From the NCBI GenBank assembly GCA_025144245.1, contig JALXXC010000002.1, forward strand, positions 62,001 to 126,000: a stretch of DNA of 64,000 nt, read 5' to 3'. The translations under genes were made by a program, and so were the position numbers. Below, piece by piece: positions 45,795 through 54,414 of the stretch; positions within the stretch are counted from its first letter, which is position 1, and each line of letters begins with the position of its first letter. The notes under the pieces were generated by a model. The model did not search any database. It was not told the DNA's origin and saw nothing but the letters and a program-made list of their open reading frames with translations. This DNA is from Corynebacterium sp. p3-SID1145 (lineage in GTDB: Bacteria; Actinomycetota; Actinomycetes; Mycobacteriales; Mycobacteriaceae).

Positions 45795-47072
45795 CTAGCG
45801 CCCCGCGTAGTACCGCCCCATGAACTCGTCGCGGTAGGCCTCGTAGTCGCCGGCGTCGATGGCGGCGCGGATGTTGTCTACGAGGCGCACCATGAACTCC
45901 AGGTTGTGCAGGGTGCACAGTGTCCCGGCGAGGTATTCCTTGGCACGGAGCAGGTGGTGGATGTACGCGCGGGAGTAGTTCTCGGAGACGTAACCGCCGA
46001 ATTCCTCGTCCACGCCGGCGAAGTCGCAGCGGAAACGGGCGGCCATGAGGTTCAAGCGGCCATCCAGGGTGTAGACCCCGCCGCGGCGACCGAGGCGAGT
46101 CGGGGCGACGCAGTCGAAGGTGTCGGCGCCCGCTTCGATGGCGGTGAACAGGTCGTCGGGTTCGGAAATGCCCAGTAGATGGCGGGGCTTGTCCTCCGGC
46201 AGCTCGTCGGTGACCCAGCCGACGATGGTGCCCAGGTTCTCCTTCTCCAAGGCGCCGCCGATGCCGAAACCGCCGAAGCCGCGGCGGCCTTCGGCGCGCG
46301 CTTCGCGGTCGAGTTCGAGCAAGCCGTGGGTGGCTTGTCTGCGCAGGTCCTCGTACTGCGCGCCTTGCACCACACCCCAGAGGGACTGGAGAGGCTTGCC
46401 GGTGCGGACGCGGGTGAGGCGGTCGTGCTCGAGCAGGCAGCGGCGGGCCCACAGGCGGGTGCGCTCGACGGAATGCTCCTGGTAGGCGCGGGTGTCTACG
46501 AGCGTGGTCAGCTCGTCGAAGGCGAACATGATGTCGGCGCCCAGCTGGTGCTGGATCTGCATGGACACCTCCGGTGTGAAGCGGTGGGAGGAGCCGTCGA
46601 TGAAGGACTTGAAGTCCACGCCGTCGTCGTCGACACGCGCCATGCGGTCCTTGTTGGCGGCGCGGATGTCTTCCTCGGTGAGTCCTGCGATGTCCATGGC
46701 CAGGACTTTCTTGAACCCGACCCCCAGGCTCATGACCTGAAAGCCGCCGGAGTCGGTGTATGTGGGTCCGTGCCAGTTCTCAAATGCGGTCACTCCCCCG
46801 GCTTCGTCGACGATGTCGGGGCCGGGCTGCAGGTAGAGGTGGTAGGCGTTGGACAAGATCGCCTGTGCACCGGTTTCGCGGATCTGCTCCGGGGTGAGCG
46901 TTTTCACCGTCGCCTTGGTGGCCACGGGGATGAACGCGGGTGTTTGGATCGGTCCGTGCGGTGTGCGGATCACGCCGGTGCGGCCGTGGCGGCCCGGGGC
47001 TTCTTCGAGGCGGGTGCCCACCTGGAAGCTGAGGTCGGGGGCCGGATCAGCGTTGGAGGGGGTTTCGGTCAT
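45795..47072 (-). CDS. tgt: tRNA-guanine transglycosylase (queuine/preQ1 type) lacking the zinc cysteines
   Basis: A 425-aa TGT that swaps guanine 34 for a deazaguanine in GUN-anticodon tRNAs. The catalytic Asp pair is retained: Asp107 in TDSGGFQV and Asp320 in DTFDCVAPTR. The usual zinc motif CxCxxC before NYSRAY is absent: residues 356-365 read EEFGGYVSEN, with all three Cys replaced, while the His ligand position (LHN, 389) remains. The substrate loop reads GIGGALEKE instead of GGLAVGE. The ATG overlaps the stop of the MMPL gene. With gluQ and YhhQ it makes a queuosine group. Confidence 0.88.
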   Translation of the reverse strand: MTETPSNADPAPDLSFQVGTRLEEAPGRHGRTGVIRTPHGPIQTPAFIPVATKATVKTLTPEQIRETGAQAILSNAYHLYLQPGPDIVDEAGGVTAFENWHGPTYTDSGGFQVMSLGVGFKKVLAMDIAGLTEEDIRAANKDRMARVDDDGVDFKSFIDGSSHRFTPEVSMQIQHQLGADIMFAFDELTTLVDTRAYQEHSVERTRLWARRCLLEHDRLTRVRTGKPLQSLWGVVQGAQYEDLRRQATHGLLELDREARAEGRRGFGGFGIGGALEKENLGTIVGWVTDELPEDKPRHLLGISEPDDLFTAIEAGADTFDCVAPTRLGRRGGVYTLDGRLNLMAARFRCDFAGVDEEFGGYVSENYSRAYIHHLLRAKEYLAGTLCTLHNLEFMVRLVDNIRAAIDAGDYEAYRDEFMGRYYAGR

Positions 47073-49489
47073 GCTGTGGCGTGCTCCTTTTCAAACTGGC
47101 GCTCCAGCTCCTCGCCTTCGATGTCGAGGTTGGGCAGGATGCGGTCCAGCCATTTCGGCATCCACCAAGTGGTGGTGCCCAGGATGAACATGGTGGCGGG
47201 GACAAGGGCCATGCGGACGAAGAAGGCGTCGAAAAGCACGGCAGCTCCGAGCGCGAAACCGAAGATCTTGATGAACGGCAACGGCTGATCGATGAACGCG
47301 ACGAAGACGGCGATCATGATGATGGCGGCGGCGGTGACCACGCGGGCGCCGCGGACGAAGCCTTCAACGGTGGATTCTTCAACGGCATCGAGAACGGCTT
47401 CCGGGTCGTCGCCGGGGCGGCGGAGGCGCGTGTACTGCTCGCGCATGCGGGTGACCAGGAAGACCTGATAATCCATGGCCAGGCCGAAGGTGACGCCGAT
47501 GAGCAGGATCGGCAGGAAGGACAGGATCGGCCCCGGGGTGTTCACTAGACCTGCCGCGCCCTCCTGGAAAACCATGACGGTCGCACCGAAGGCCGCGCCG
47601 ACGGACAGCAGGAAGCCGAGCCCCGCGATGAGCGGCACCAGAATCGACCGGAAGACGATGATGAGCAGGAGGATCGCCAGGCCGACGACGATGCCGAGGT
47701 ACATCGGCATCGCGCCCGCGAGCTCCTCGGTGATGTCCATCTGCACCGCGGTGAAGCCGGTCAGGCCGACATCGACACCGGTCGCGTCCTCGATCTCGGC
47801 GTCCATTTCACGCAGCGCATGCGCGGTATCGACGGTGAACTGGTTGTCCGGCCCCGTCTCCGGGGTGGCCAGGATCTGCGCGGCAGTCATGTCCTCGTTG
47901 ACGCCGATGAGCTGCGCGTGACGCACACCCGTCACCGAGCCAGCGCGCTCCATCGCGTACATGAAGGAGGACAAAGCGGCTTTTTGCTTGTCGACGTCCC
48001 CCGCTTCCCCATCCACCGCATCATCCGGAATGGAGTTCATGTACGGGGCGAGCGCCTGCGAATCCGGGTTGACGTTGTGTGCGTCGACCACGAGCAAGAA
48101 TGGCGCGTTGACGCCTGCACCGAATCCCTCCGCCATGAGGTCGGCGGATTTGCGCTGGGTGGTGTCGGTGTCGCTGTTGGAGTCGGACGGCAGGGACATC
48201 TCCATCTGCAGCACCGGCAAGGAACACACACCGAGCAGGATGACCACCGCAGCCATGACCAAGGCCGGGACGCGGCGCACGGTGCCCACCCAGGCGCGGC
48301 CCACTGACCGGGCGTTCAGGTCTTTCGCGGGACGCTTGCCAGGACCGGGGTTGCCGGCCACGCCCGGGATTTTTCCAGCGAAGATCTTGTCGCCGAGCAG
48401 TCCCATCAGCGCCGGCAGCAGAGTGATGGCCACGGCCACGGCGATGGCCACGGTCGCCGCGGCGGACAGGCCCATCCAGGAGAGGAATTCGATGCGGGCG
48501 AGCACCAGCGCGACTAGCGCAGTGAACACGGTGGTGCCGGCGAACACGACCGACGAGCCGGCGGTGCCGACAGCGAGGCCGGCGGCCTCCGGTCCGGGGA
48601 GGCGATGGCGCTCCTGCTTGTAGCGCGAGAGGATGAACAGTGCGTAGTCGATACCCACGGCCAGGCCGATCATGACGGCCATAATGGGTGTGACCTCGTT
48701 GAGCTCCGTGAAGCGGGTGGCAATGAGGATCAGGAAGGTGCCCAGGCCCACCCCGATGACGGCGGTGATGACGGGCATGCCCGCGGCCACGAGAGAGCCG
48801 AAGGTGACCAGCATGACCAGGAAGGCCACGCCGATGCCGATGATCTCACTGGTGGTCTTGATCTCGATGGGGTCGCCGAAGCCAGGGCCGCCGGCCTCCA
48901 CCTGCAGGCCCTTCGACCGGCCCAAATCGAGCGCCTCGTTGACCACGTCGCGTTCCTCGTCGGTGACCTGCATTGAGGTCTCCGCGCCGAATTCGAAAGT
49001 GGTGTAGCCGATACGGGCATCGTCGGAAAGCAACTGAACGTTGTGGGCGTCAGCCTTCGCGCGCTCCTCGGGCAACCCCATCTCCGTCATCTGAGAGACG
49101 ATTTGTTCCGTCTGTTCCTTCGAGACGGTGACGGGATTGCCGAAGCGGTCTTTGCCGCCCATCTGTGGCAGGTTGTCCTCTATATAGGCCACGGTCTCGT
49201 CGATCGCGGCCATATTCGTCTTGTCGTCGAGGCGCTGGCCGTCGGGGGCCTTGAACACTAGGTTCACAGACGGGGCCTGGACCGGGTCGCTGATCCCGGG
49301 GAAATTCTCGCCGAGGGACTCGAGTGCGTCAATCGACGGTGTTCCGGAAATAGCGAAGTCGGACGACAGCGGCTTCGACAGCGTCAGCGCTCCGGCCACA
49401 CCTGCGGCGAAGAGCAGCAGCCAGGCGACTATGACCTTCCATTTATTCAGGAATGACCATTTGCCGAGCCGGTAGAGGAACTTCGCCAC
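47069..49489 (-). CDS. MMPL-family (RND-type) transporter
   Basis: An 806-aa membrane protein with two halves, each of one TM helix, a large extracytoplasmic domain and five clustered TM helices. Proton-relay segments typical of MMPL are present (IGLAVGIDYALFILSRYKQE and GVTFGLAMDYQVFLVTRMRE). Family members export lipids or drugs across the membrane in Corynebacteriales. The GTG start has AAAGGA upstream. It overlaps tgt by 4 bp, so the transporter and tgt are co-transcribed. The substrate cannot be read. Confidence 0.9.
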   Translation of the reverse strand: MAKFLYRLGKWSFLNKWKVIVAWLLLFAAGVAGALTLSKPLSSDFAISGTPSIDALESLGENFPGISDPVQAPSVNLVFKAPDGQRLDDKTNMAAIDETVAYIEDNLPQMGGKDRFGNPVTVSKEQTEQIVSQMTEMGLPEERAKADAHNVQLLSDDARIGYTTFEFGAETSMQVTDEERDVVNEALDLGRSKGLQVEAGGPGFGDPIEIKTTSEIIGIGVAFLVMLVTFGSLVAAGMPVITAVIGVGLGTFLILIATRFTELNEVTPIMAVMIGLAVGIDYALFILSRYKQERHRLPGPEAAGLAVGTAGSSVVFAGTTVFTALVALVLARIEFLSWMGLSAAATVAIAVAVAITLLPALMGLLGDKIFAGKIPGVAGNPGPGKRPAKDLNARSVGRAWVGTVRRVPALVMAAVVILLGVCSLPVLQMEMSLPSDSNSDTDTTQRKSADLMAEGFGAGVNAPFLLVVDAHNVNPDSQALAPYMNSIPDDAVDGEAGDVDKQKAALSSFMYAMERAGSVTGVRHAQLIGVNEDMTAAQILATPETGPDNQFTVDTAHALREMDAEIEDATGVDVGLTGFTAVQMDITEELAGAMPMYLGIVVGLAILLLIIVFRSILVPLIAGLGFLLSVGAAFGATVMVFQEGAAGLVNTPGPILSFLPILLIGVTFGLAMDYQVFLVTRMREQYTRLRRPGDDPEAVLDAVEESTVEGFVRGARVVTAAAIIMIAVFVAFIDQPLPFIKIFGFALGAAVLFDAFFVRMALVPATMFILGTTTWWMPKWLDRILPNLDIEGEELERQFEKEHATA

Positions 49490-49506
49490 GGGGATCCTTT
49501 CCTAAA

Positions 49507-49580
49507 ACAAAAAGTTCGTGGTTTGGGGAGTGAACACGGCGACATTTCGCCGAATTTTACCCAAACCACGAACTTCGTGA
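49507..49580 (-). terminator. Large hairpin terminator after tRNA-Ser(CGA)
   Basis: AAGTTCGTGGTTTGGG (49512-49527) and its exact complement (49560-49575) form a perfect 16-bp stem, with a nested CGGCGA/TCGCCG helix in the 32-nt loop. On the minus strand it is followed by TTTGTTTT. It sits between the tRNA and the MMPL gene and separates the two transcripts. Confidence 0.75.
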
Positions 49581-49584
49581 AAGT

Positions 49585-49673
49585 GGCGGTAGCGGCGGGA
49601 TTTGAACCCGCGGAGGTTTTACCCTCACTCGCTTTCGAGGCGAGTACCTTCGGCCGCTCGGACACGCTACCGC
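49585..49673 (-). tRNA. tRNA-Ser (anticodon CGA)
   Basis: On the minus strand: acceptor GCGGTAG/CTACCGC, anticodon stem CTCGC/GCGAG around CTCGAAA, a long class II variable arm, T loop TTCAAAT. The CCA end is not encoded. The 3' boundary is approximate by one or two bases. Confidence 0.92.
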
Positions 49674-49748
49674 AGAACAGAGTAGCGGTAGCGTGCGCGG
49701 AGAACCAAATTCCTAGGCCCCCGGGCCGAAGCCGCCGGGAAGCGACGC

Positions 49749-49961
49749 TTAGTTCTCGTCGCGGGAATCCTGGATCTTGCCAGCGACCTCGTTGGCCTTG
49801 TCCTTGATTGCGTCGCCGGCCTCGTTCAGCTTGTCCTTCACACCACCGGTGAGCTGGTCAGCCTTGCCCTCGTTCTGCAGGGAGTCGTTATCGGTAACGT
49901 TGCCCAGAGCTTCCTTAGCGTCGCCCTTGACCTGGTCCAGCTTGCCGTTGAGATCAGCCAT
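49749..49961 (-). CDS. CsbD-family stress protein
   Basis: A 70-aa hydrophilic protein of CsbD type (KLDQVKGDAKEALGNVTDND, GGVKDKLNEAGDAIKDKANE). Family members are abundant under general or envelope stress and have no known enzymatic role. AGAAGGA precedes the ATG. It stands as a single gene. Confidence 0.92.
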   Translation of the reverse strand: MADLNGKLDQVKGDAKEALGNVTDNDSLQNEGKADQLTGGVKDKLNEAGDAIKDKANEVAGKIQDSRDEN

Positions 49962-50068
49962 GATCCTTCTCCTTCTAAATCGTTTTCGCTTACCTTGCCC
50001 ATGGTAGGGAAAACGTGCTGCCCTTTCGATAACAATTCAGTGTCAACTGGACCACGCGGGCAGCACAC

Positions 50069-50530
50069 TCAGCGGAGGCGCCCGAAGAAACCGGTCATGA
50101 GGCGCGCGGTCTCCGGTTCCAGGACACCGCCGCGCACCTCGACGGTGTGGAGGTGGGAGGGGTCGCGGAGGACGTCGATAAGCGAGCCCACAGCTCCCGT
50201 CTTTGGCTCGTATGCGCCGAAGACGACGCTTTTCATGCGCGCGCCCAAGATGAGGCCGGCGCACATCGTGCACGGCTCGAGGGTGACCACGATCTCGCAG
50301 CCGTCGAGCCGCCAGGTACCCAACGCGCGCGCCGCATTCCGCGTTGCGACGACCTCCGCATGCCCCGCCGGATCCTGTTCCGTCTCGCGGCGGTTCGTCC
50401 CCGTGGCCAGCTCAGTGCCGTCAGGGCCGTACACCACAGCACCGACGGGAATGTCGGCGGCGGGAGTGGTGCGGGCGACCTCGATGGCGCGGCGCATCCG
50501 CTCCACGGCGCGTCGTTCGAGCTGGCTCAT
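50069..50530 (-). CDS. tadA: tRNA-specific adenosine deaminase
   Basis: A 153-aa zinc deaminase that converts A34 to inosine in tRNA-Arg(ACG). The active site is complete: HAE (His57, Glu59) and PCTMC (Cys87, Cys90). Its substrate, tRNA-Arg with anticodon ACG, is encoded twice in this window (52256 and 56069). It follows its conserved partner gene by 14 bp. One 11-mer copy is inside. Confidence 0.95.
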   Translation of the reverse strand: MSQLERRAVERMRRAIEVARTTPAADIPVGAVVYGPDGTELATGTNRRETEQDPAGHAEVVATRNAARALGTWRLDGCEIVVTLEPCTMCAGLILGARMKSVVFGAYEPKTGAVGSLIDVLRDPSHLHTVEVRGGVLEPETARLMTGFFGRLR

Positions 50531-50544
50531 CGGTGTGCGCGGGG

Positions 50545-51069
50545 CTAGCTGAGCGCTTGGTCGAGCTCGTCGATGAAACCGAGCTCCTCGGCGATGCGGT
50601 CGATGACGTCGGAGGGGTCGGCGGCAGAGTCGTCGATAAGCACGCTCATGACCTGCTCGCTGAGGCCCACATCGTCGAGAATCTCGAAATCCCCGTCGGC
50701 CCAGCCGTCGATGTTGTCCAGCTCGTCCGGGTCGATGTCCGGGATGTCGATGCCGGCGGCATCCAGCACGTCCGCGGCGAAATCGTCGTCGACCGCCATC
50801 GTCGCGTCCGAGATGAGCACGCGGGTGCGCGATGGGCCCGGACGCACGATGACCAGGTACTCCTCCTCAACATTGAGGAGCGCGAACGCCGCCCCTTCGC
50901 TGCGCAGTCCGCGCACTGCGTCAACCGAGGTGGCCAGATCCTCGAAATCGTCGTCGAATTCGGCGACGACCCACTCGCCGTCCCGCCTGGCAACGGTGAC
51001 CGCGTAGCCGTCTTCGAAGGCGCCACCGTACCCGCCGCCCTGGCCCGGTTGCCCGCGTCCGTCACTCAT
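50545..51069 (-). CDS. tRNA adenosine deaminase-associated protein
   Basis: A 174-aa acidic protein always found next to tadA in actinobacteria. Core segments are YAVTVARRDGEWVVAEFDDDF and RTRVLISDATMAVDDDFAADVLDAAG; the N-terminus is Gly-rich. A role in TadA function is inferred only from constant linkage. A -10-like TAGTCT lies 8 nt before the ATG. It is divergent from tyrA. Confidence 0.88.
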   Translation of the reverse strand: MSDGRGQPGQGGGYGGAFEDGYAVTVARRDGEWVVAEFDDDFEDLATSVDAVRGLRSEGAAFALLNVEEEYLVIVRPGPSRTRVLISDATMAVDDDFAADVLDAAGIDIPDIDPDELDNIDGWADGDFEILDDVGLSEQVMSVLIDDSAADPSDVIDRIAEELGFIDELDQALS

Positions 51070-51108
51070 GCCTAGTCAGACTACTCGCGTTGTGGAAAAC
51101 TTGTCAGC

Positions 51109-52185
51109 GTGAACGAGCAACACCGTACGACAGGCATCCAGGGGTCAAACGTCAGCGTCAAGGGGCGGCGCACCCTGCCCCCGACCTGCGTCATCGGGCT
51201 CGGGCTCATCGGCGGTTCCATCATGCGCGACCTCGACGCCGCCGGGCTGCCCGTGTACGGCTACAACCACTCGCGCTCCGGTACGCGCACCGCGACCCGC
51301 GAAGGCTTCGACGTGTCCGACGATCTGTCGCGGGTGCTCTCCCGCGCTTCCTCCGACGAGGCGCTCATCGTCCTCGCCGTGCCGATGCACGCAGTGGAAG
51401 ATGTCCTCGACTCGATCACGATGTACGCCCCGAACTGCGGTGTGACCGATGTCGTCAGCGTGAAAAAGCCCGTCGACGAGCTAATCAAGGAGCGCGGCAT
51501 GCAATCGCGCTACGTCGGCGGCCACCCGATGTCCGGCACCGAGGACTCCGGCTGGGGAGCATCCCGTGTCGGCCTGTTCACCCGCGCCGCCTGGGCGATC
51601 ACCTACGACTACGCCACCGAGTGCGAGGACGCCGGCCAGCGCGTTCCCGCGGGGTGGGTGGACCTGTTCGGCCAGGTCTGCGAACTCGCCCGGGTGTGCG
51701 GTGCCGAAGCTGTCCCGGTGTCCGTGGATAAGCACGACGAGGCCGTCGCCCGCGTGTCCCACCTGCCACACGTGCTGGCTGAAGCACTCGCAGTCGTCGG
51801 CGACCGCGGCGGCACCCTCGCCCAGTCGCTCGCCGCGGGCTCTTTCCGCGGCGCCACCCGCGTGGCCGGCACCGAACCGGAACTCGTCCGCGCCATGTGC
51901 GAGACCAACGCCGATGCCGTTGTGAAGACCCTCGACGAAATCATCCCTCTGCTGCAGGACGCCCGCGCATCGCTCGCCTCCCCGCGCCCCGACCTGGAGC
52001 AGCTCGTCGGCGCCGGCTACCGAGCCGTGACCCGCATGGGCGCGCGCAAGGGAGCCCGGGCGGAATCCGTCTCGCCGGTGAAGATCTCCTCCCGCCCCGT
52101 CATGCGCATCCAGCTCGGCGCCGACGGGTGGGTCAAAGCCCTGCGCCAGACAGAGTCGCTGGGCGGGCGCATCGACGTGTTCTAG
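51109..52185 (+). CDS. tyrA: Prephenate dehydrogenase
   Basis: A 358-aa enzyme of tyrosine synthesis that oxidatively decarboxylates prephenate (in corynebacteria often acting on arogenate). The nucleotide loop is VIGLGLIGGSIMRDLD and the active-site His region is YVGGHPMSGTEDSGWGA; the second conserved His is in DKHDEAVARVSHLPHV. The start is GTG. It has a near-match to the 11-mer (GTGGATAAGC). Position beside tadA matches mycobacterial Rv3752c-Rv3754. Confidence 0.93.
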   Translation: MNEQHRTTGIQGSNVSVKGRRTLPPTCVIGLGLIGGSIMRDLDAAGLPVYGYNHSRSGTRTATREGFDVSDDLSRVLSRASSDEALIVLAVPMHAVEDVLDSITMYAPNCGVTDVVSVKKPVDELIKERGMQSRYVGGHPMSGTEDSGWGASRVGLFTRAAWAITYDYATECEDAGQRVPAGWVDLFGQVCELARVCGAEAVPVSVDKHDEAVARVSHLPHVLAEALAVVGDRGGTLAQSLAAGSFRGATRVAGTEPELVRAMCETNADAVVKTLDEIIPLLQDARASLASPRPDLEQLVGAGYRAVTRMGARKGARAESVSPVKISSRPVMRIQLGADGWVKALRQTESLGGRIDVF

Positions 52186-52255
52186 GGAAATCCCCGAACA
52201 GCAGAAAAACCCGCGATCCGGCGGGACTGCCGGGTCACGGGCCACTCATGAAACG

Positions 52256-52328
52256 TGCGCCCGGAGGGATTCGAACCCCCAACCTTCTGATCCGTAGTCA
52301 GATGCTCTATCCGTTGAGCTACGGGCGC
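52256..52328 (-). tRNA. tRNA-Arg (anticodon ACG), copy 1
   Basis: On the minus strand: acceptor GCGCCCG/CGGGCGC, anticodon stem TCTGA/TCAGA around CTACGGA, T loop TTCGAAT. The gene is identical over 73 nt to the copy at 56069-56141 in the same orientation. No CCA is encoded. Confidence 0.95.
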
Positions 52329-52397
52329 GTGTTTTGCAACGAGATGTAACGGTACACCACGGTGAACAGCAGGCAAAATCGGCTGGTCGCAGGGCTG

Positions 52398-53759
52398 TCA
52401 CAGACCCAGAATCGATGTGGCGATGAGGAAGTAGATGACCAAGCCGGTGGCATCGCAGAACGTGGAGATGAAGGGGTTGGAAAACACCGCCGGATCAGCG
52501 CCAACGGTCTTCGCAATGATCGGCATCGCGCCGCCCACCGTCGCCGACATCGTGCAGATGGACAACAGGGTCAGGCCGATCACCATTCCCATGTCCAGCC
52601 CATAAACCAGGGTGGCCAAGGAAAAACCGAGGGCGCCCAGCACCGCGCCGAGCATCAGTCCCACCCGGACTTCGCGCCACATGACTTTGAGGATGTCTGC
52701 TTTGTGGACGTCGCCAAGCGCCAATGCTCTTGTCACTGTTGTCGCGGCTTGGTTGCCCGTGTTTCCTCCCGTGCCGGTGAGCAGCGGGATGAACAAGGAG
52801 AGAACCACCGCCTGCTCCATCTTGGCCTCGAAGATGTCGAGGACCTGCACGGTGAGGATCGCGGAGACGGCCAACACGAGCAGCCACACAATGCGGGAGC
52901 GCACCAGTTTGGTCAGGGGTGTGGATAGGTACGGCTGCTTCAGCGATTCAGATCCGCCCTGGCGTGCGTTGTCCTCAGAATCCTCGCTCTCGACGACGTG
53001 CTGCGCCTCGTCGAAGGTGAAGATGCCCACGAGCCGGTTGCCCGAATCCACCACCGGCAGCGCGAGCAGCGCCAGCGGCAGGAACCAGCGGGCGGTCTCC
53101 TCGGCACTTGCGCCAGCCTCGGCCGAGGGAGTCACTTCGAGCAAGTCCGCGATCTGCGTGTCACCGTCCGCCAGGAACAACCGCCGCATCTTCACGATGC
53201 CGGTGAGCTGCCGGTCGCGGTCGATCACGGGGAGGGTGTACAGCGTTTCCAGGTCCTCATGCTGCTCGCGGAGCAGCTCGCGCACCTCGTGCGCTGTCAT
53301 CGTTCCGTAGATCTCGGGGATCTCCGGGGACATCACGCGGCCGACAGTCCCCTTCGCGTACCCGAGGACCGCGTCGGTGTTCTCCTTGTCCTTCTCATTC
53401 AGCTCTTTGAGCAGGCGTTCGGCGACGGGGCCGGGGAGCTCGTCGAGAAGCATGACGCGGTCCTCCGCACCCATTCCCTCGAAGAACTCGGCGACGCTCC
53501 CGCTGCCCAGCGCGTGCACCATGTCCGCCTGGTGGCGCGGGTCCAGCGCATCGAACACGACACCGGCGCGCTCGGGCGGAAGGAGGCGGAACAGCACCGC
53601 ACCACGCTTGGCGGGCAAATGCTCGATCAGTCGGATGATCTCGCTGAGTTCCGCCCTTTCAAGCAGGCCAGAGATCTCCTCCGCACGGTCTGTGCGCATC
53701 CGCTTTTCGACGAGCCCTTCCAACTCCCGCAGGGCGTCACTCTGCTTCATAGCGGGCAT
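52398..53759 (-). CDS. mgtE: Magnesium transporter MgtE
   Basis: A 453-aa Mg2+ channel. The N-domain (LLERAELSEIIRLIEHLPAKRGAVLFRLL) and two CBS domains (about 135-255; DLETLYTLPVIDRDRQLTGIV, PLALLALPVVDSGNRLVGIFT) gate the pore formed by five TM helices with the family segment LTGTGGNTGNQAATTVTRALALGD. The ATG at 53759 is preferred, with AGAGGA a few bases upstream; a longer frame has no ribosome site. It lies between the duplicated tRNA-Arg genes. Confidence 0.94.
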   Translation of the reverse strand: MPAMKQSDALRELEGLVEKRMRTDRAEEISGLLERAELSEIIRLIEHLPAKRGAVLFRLLPPERAGVVFDALDPRHQADMVHALGSGSVAEFFEGMGAEDRVMLLDELPGPVAERLLKELNEKDKENTDAVLGYAKGTVGRVMSPEIPEIYGTMTAHEVRELLREQHEDLETLYTLPVIDRDRQLTGIVKMRRLFLADGDTQIADLLEVTPSAEAGASAEETARWFLPLALLALPVVDSGNRLVGIFTFDEAQHVVESEDSEDNARQGGSESLKQPYLSTPLTKLVRSRIVWLLVLAVSAILTVQVLDIFEAKMEQAVVLSLFIPLLTGTGGNTGNQAATTVTRALALGDVHKADILKVMWREVRVGLMLGAVLGALGFSLATLVYGLDMGMVIGLTLLSICTMSATVGGAMPIIAKTVGADPAVFSNPFISTFCDATGLVIYFLIATSILGL

Positions 53760-54059
53760 GGCATCCTCTTTCCCTCGTCCCCGTGTGAGCTGCAATTCCC
53801 CTGCGAGATTAGTAGATCCGGCAACTCTTTAGGAGCAGCCGGTCTCGTCTCGAGGCATGTAGCAGTGCGGCAACGAACCGACCGCTTGATCGTTCAAGCG
53901 GTTGCCAAATCGGGAGAACCCTTTCTAGTTTCGGATAGCAAGCCAGTCAATGAGAACAGCCGAACAAATACGAACTATTACGGCGAACTATTAAAGCGAA
54001 ACGGAATAAAATATCACCCGCTTCCCTCACTCAACTGGAACGACGAAGACGAGGAAAGG
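53760..54059. other. AT-rich intergenic region before the small-protein/ABC cassette
   Basis: About 300 bp with no convincing gene and unusually low GC from about 53920 to 54020. It holds a perfect 9-bp inverted repeat ACCGCTTGA-TCGT-TCAAGCGGT (53881-53902), a candidate operator or terminator. The base composition differs from all neighbours and suggests transfer. Confidence 0.5.
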
Positions 54060-54386
54060 ATGTCCGAGATGCACGAAAAGAAGTTCACCACTTCTCTACC
54101 CCTTGATGAGATCCCAACCCGACTGGCCAGTCTCGACAAGTTCAAGCTCAAGGATTCCTCCTCCGACAAGCTGAGCGCCACCGTTGGCAGCGTGTTCAAA
54201 TTCAAGATGATCGGCGTGTACTTGAGCGATAACTACCAGGCGCCCATTGCTATCGAGGCGACTCGCGAAGGCGACTCCACCACCGTGGCCCTGAGCTCCA
54301 ACTCCCCCGACATGTTCGCCACTCCGAAAGCCCAGGAGTTTTTCGAACGCGATTACACGCAGATCCAGCAGCTTCTCTCGGCGTAG
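54060..54386 (+). CDS. Small hypothetical protein leading an ABC cassette
   Basis: A 108-aa hydrophilic protein (KKFTTSLPLDEIPTRLASLD, VGSVFKFKMIGVYLSDNYQA) without TM helix or signal peptide. It looks like a small beta-rich domain. No family is recognised. Either the ATG at 54060 or the one at 54069 (better spaced from AAAGGA) may be used. It precedes an ABC ATPase by 28 bp and is very probably co-transcribed. Being first in the cassette it may be a regulator, an immunity protein or an ATPase partner. Confidence 0.65.
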   Translation: MSEMHEKKFTTSLPLDEIPTRLASLDKFKLKDSSSDKLSATVGSVFKFKMIGVYLSDNYQAPIAIEATREGDSTTVALSSNSPDMFATPKAQEFFERDYTQIQQLLSA

Positions 54387-54414
54387 ACCGAAGCGCAGAC
54401 CGAAGTGGGAACCA

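Noticed and set aside
52998..54059. Long N-terminal extension of the small cassette protein
   Set aside because: The frame runs opposite mgtE and through an AT-rich intergenic region; a start at 54060/54069 has a ribosome site.
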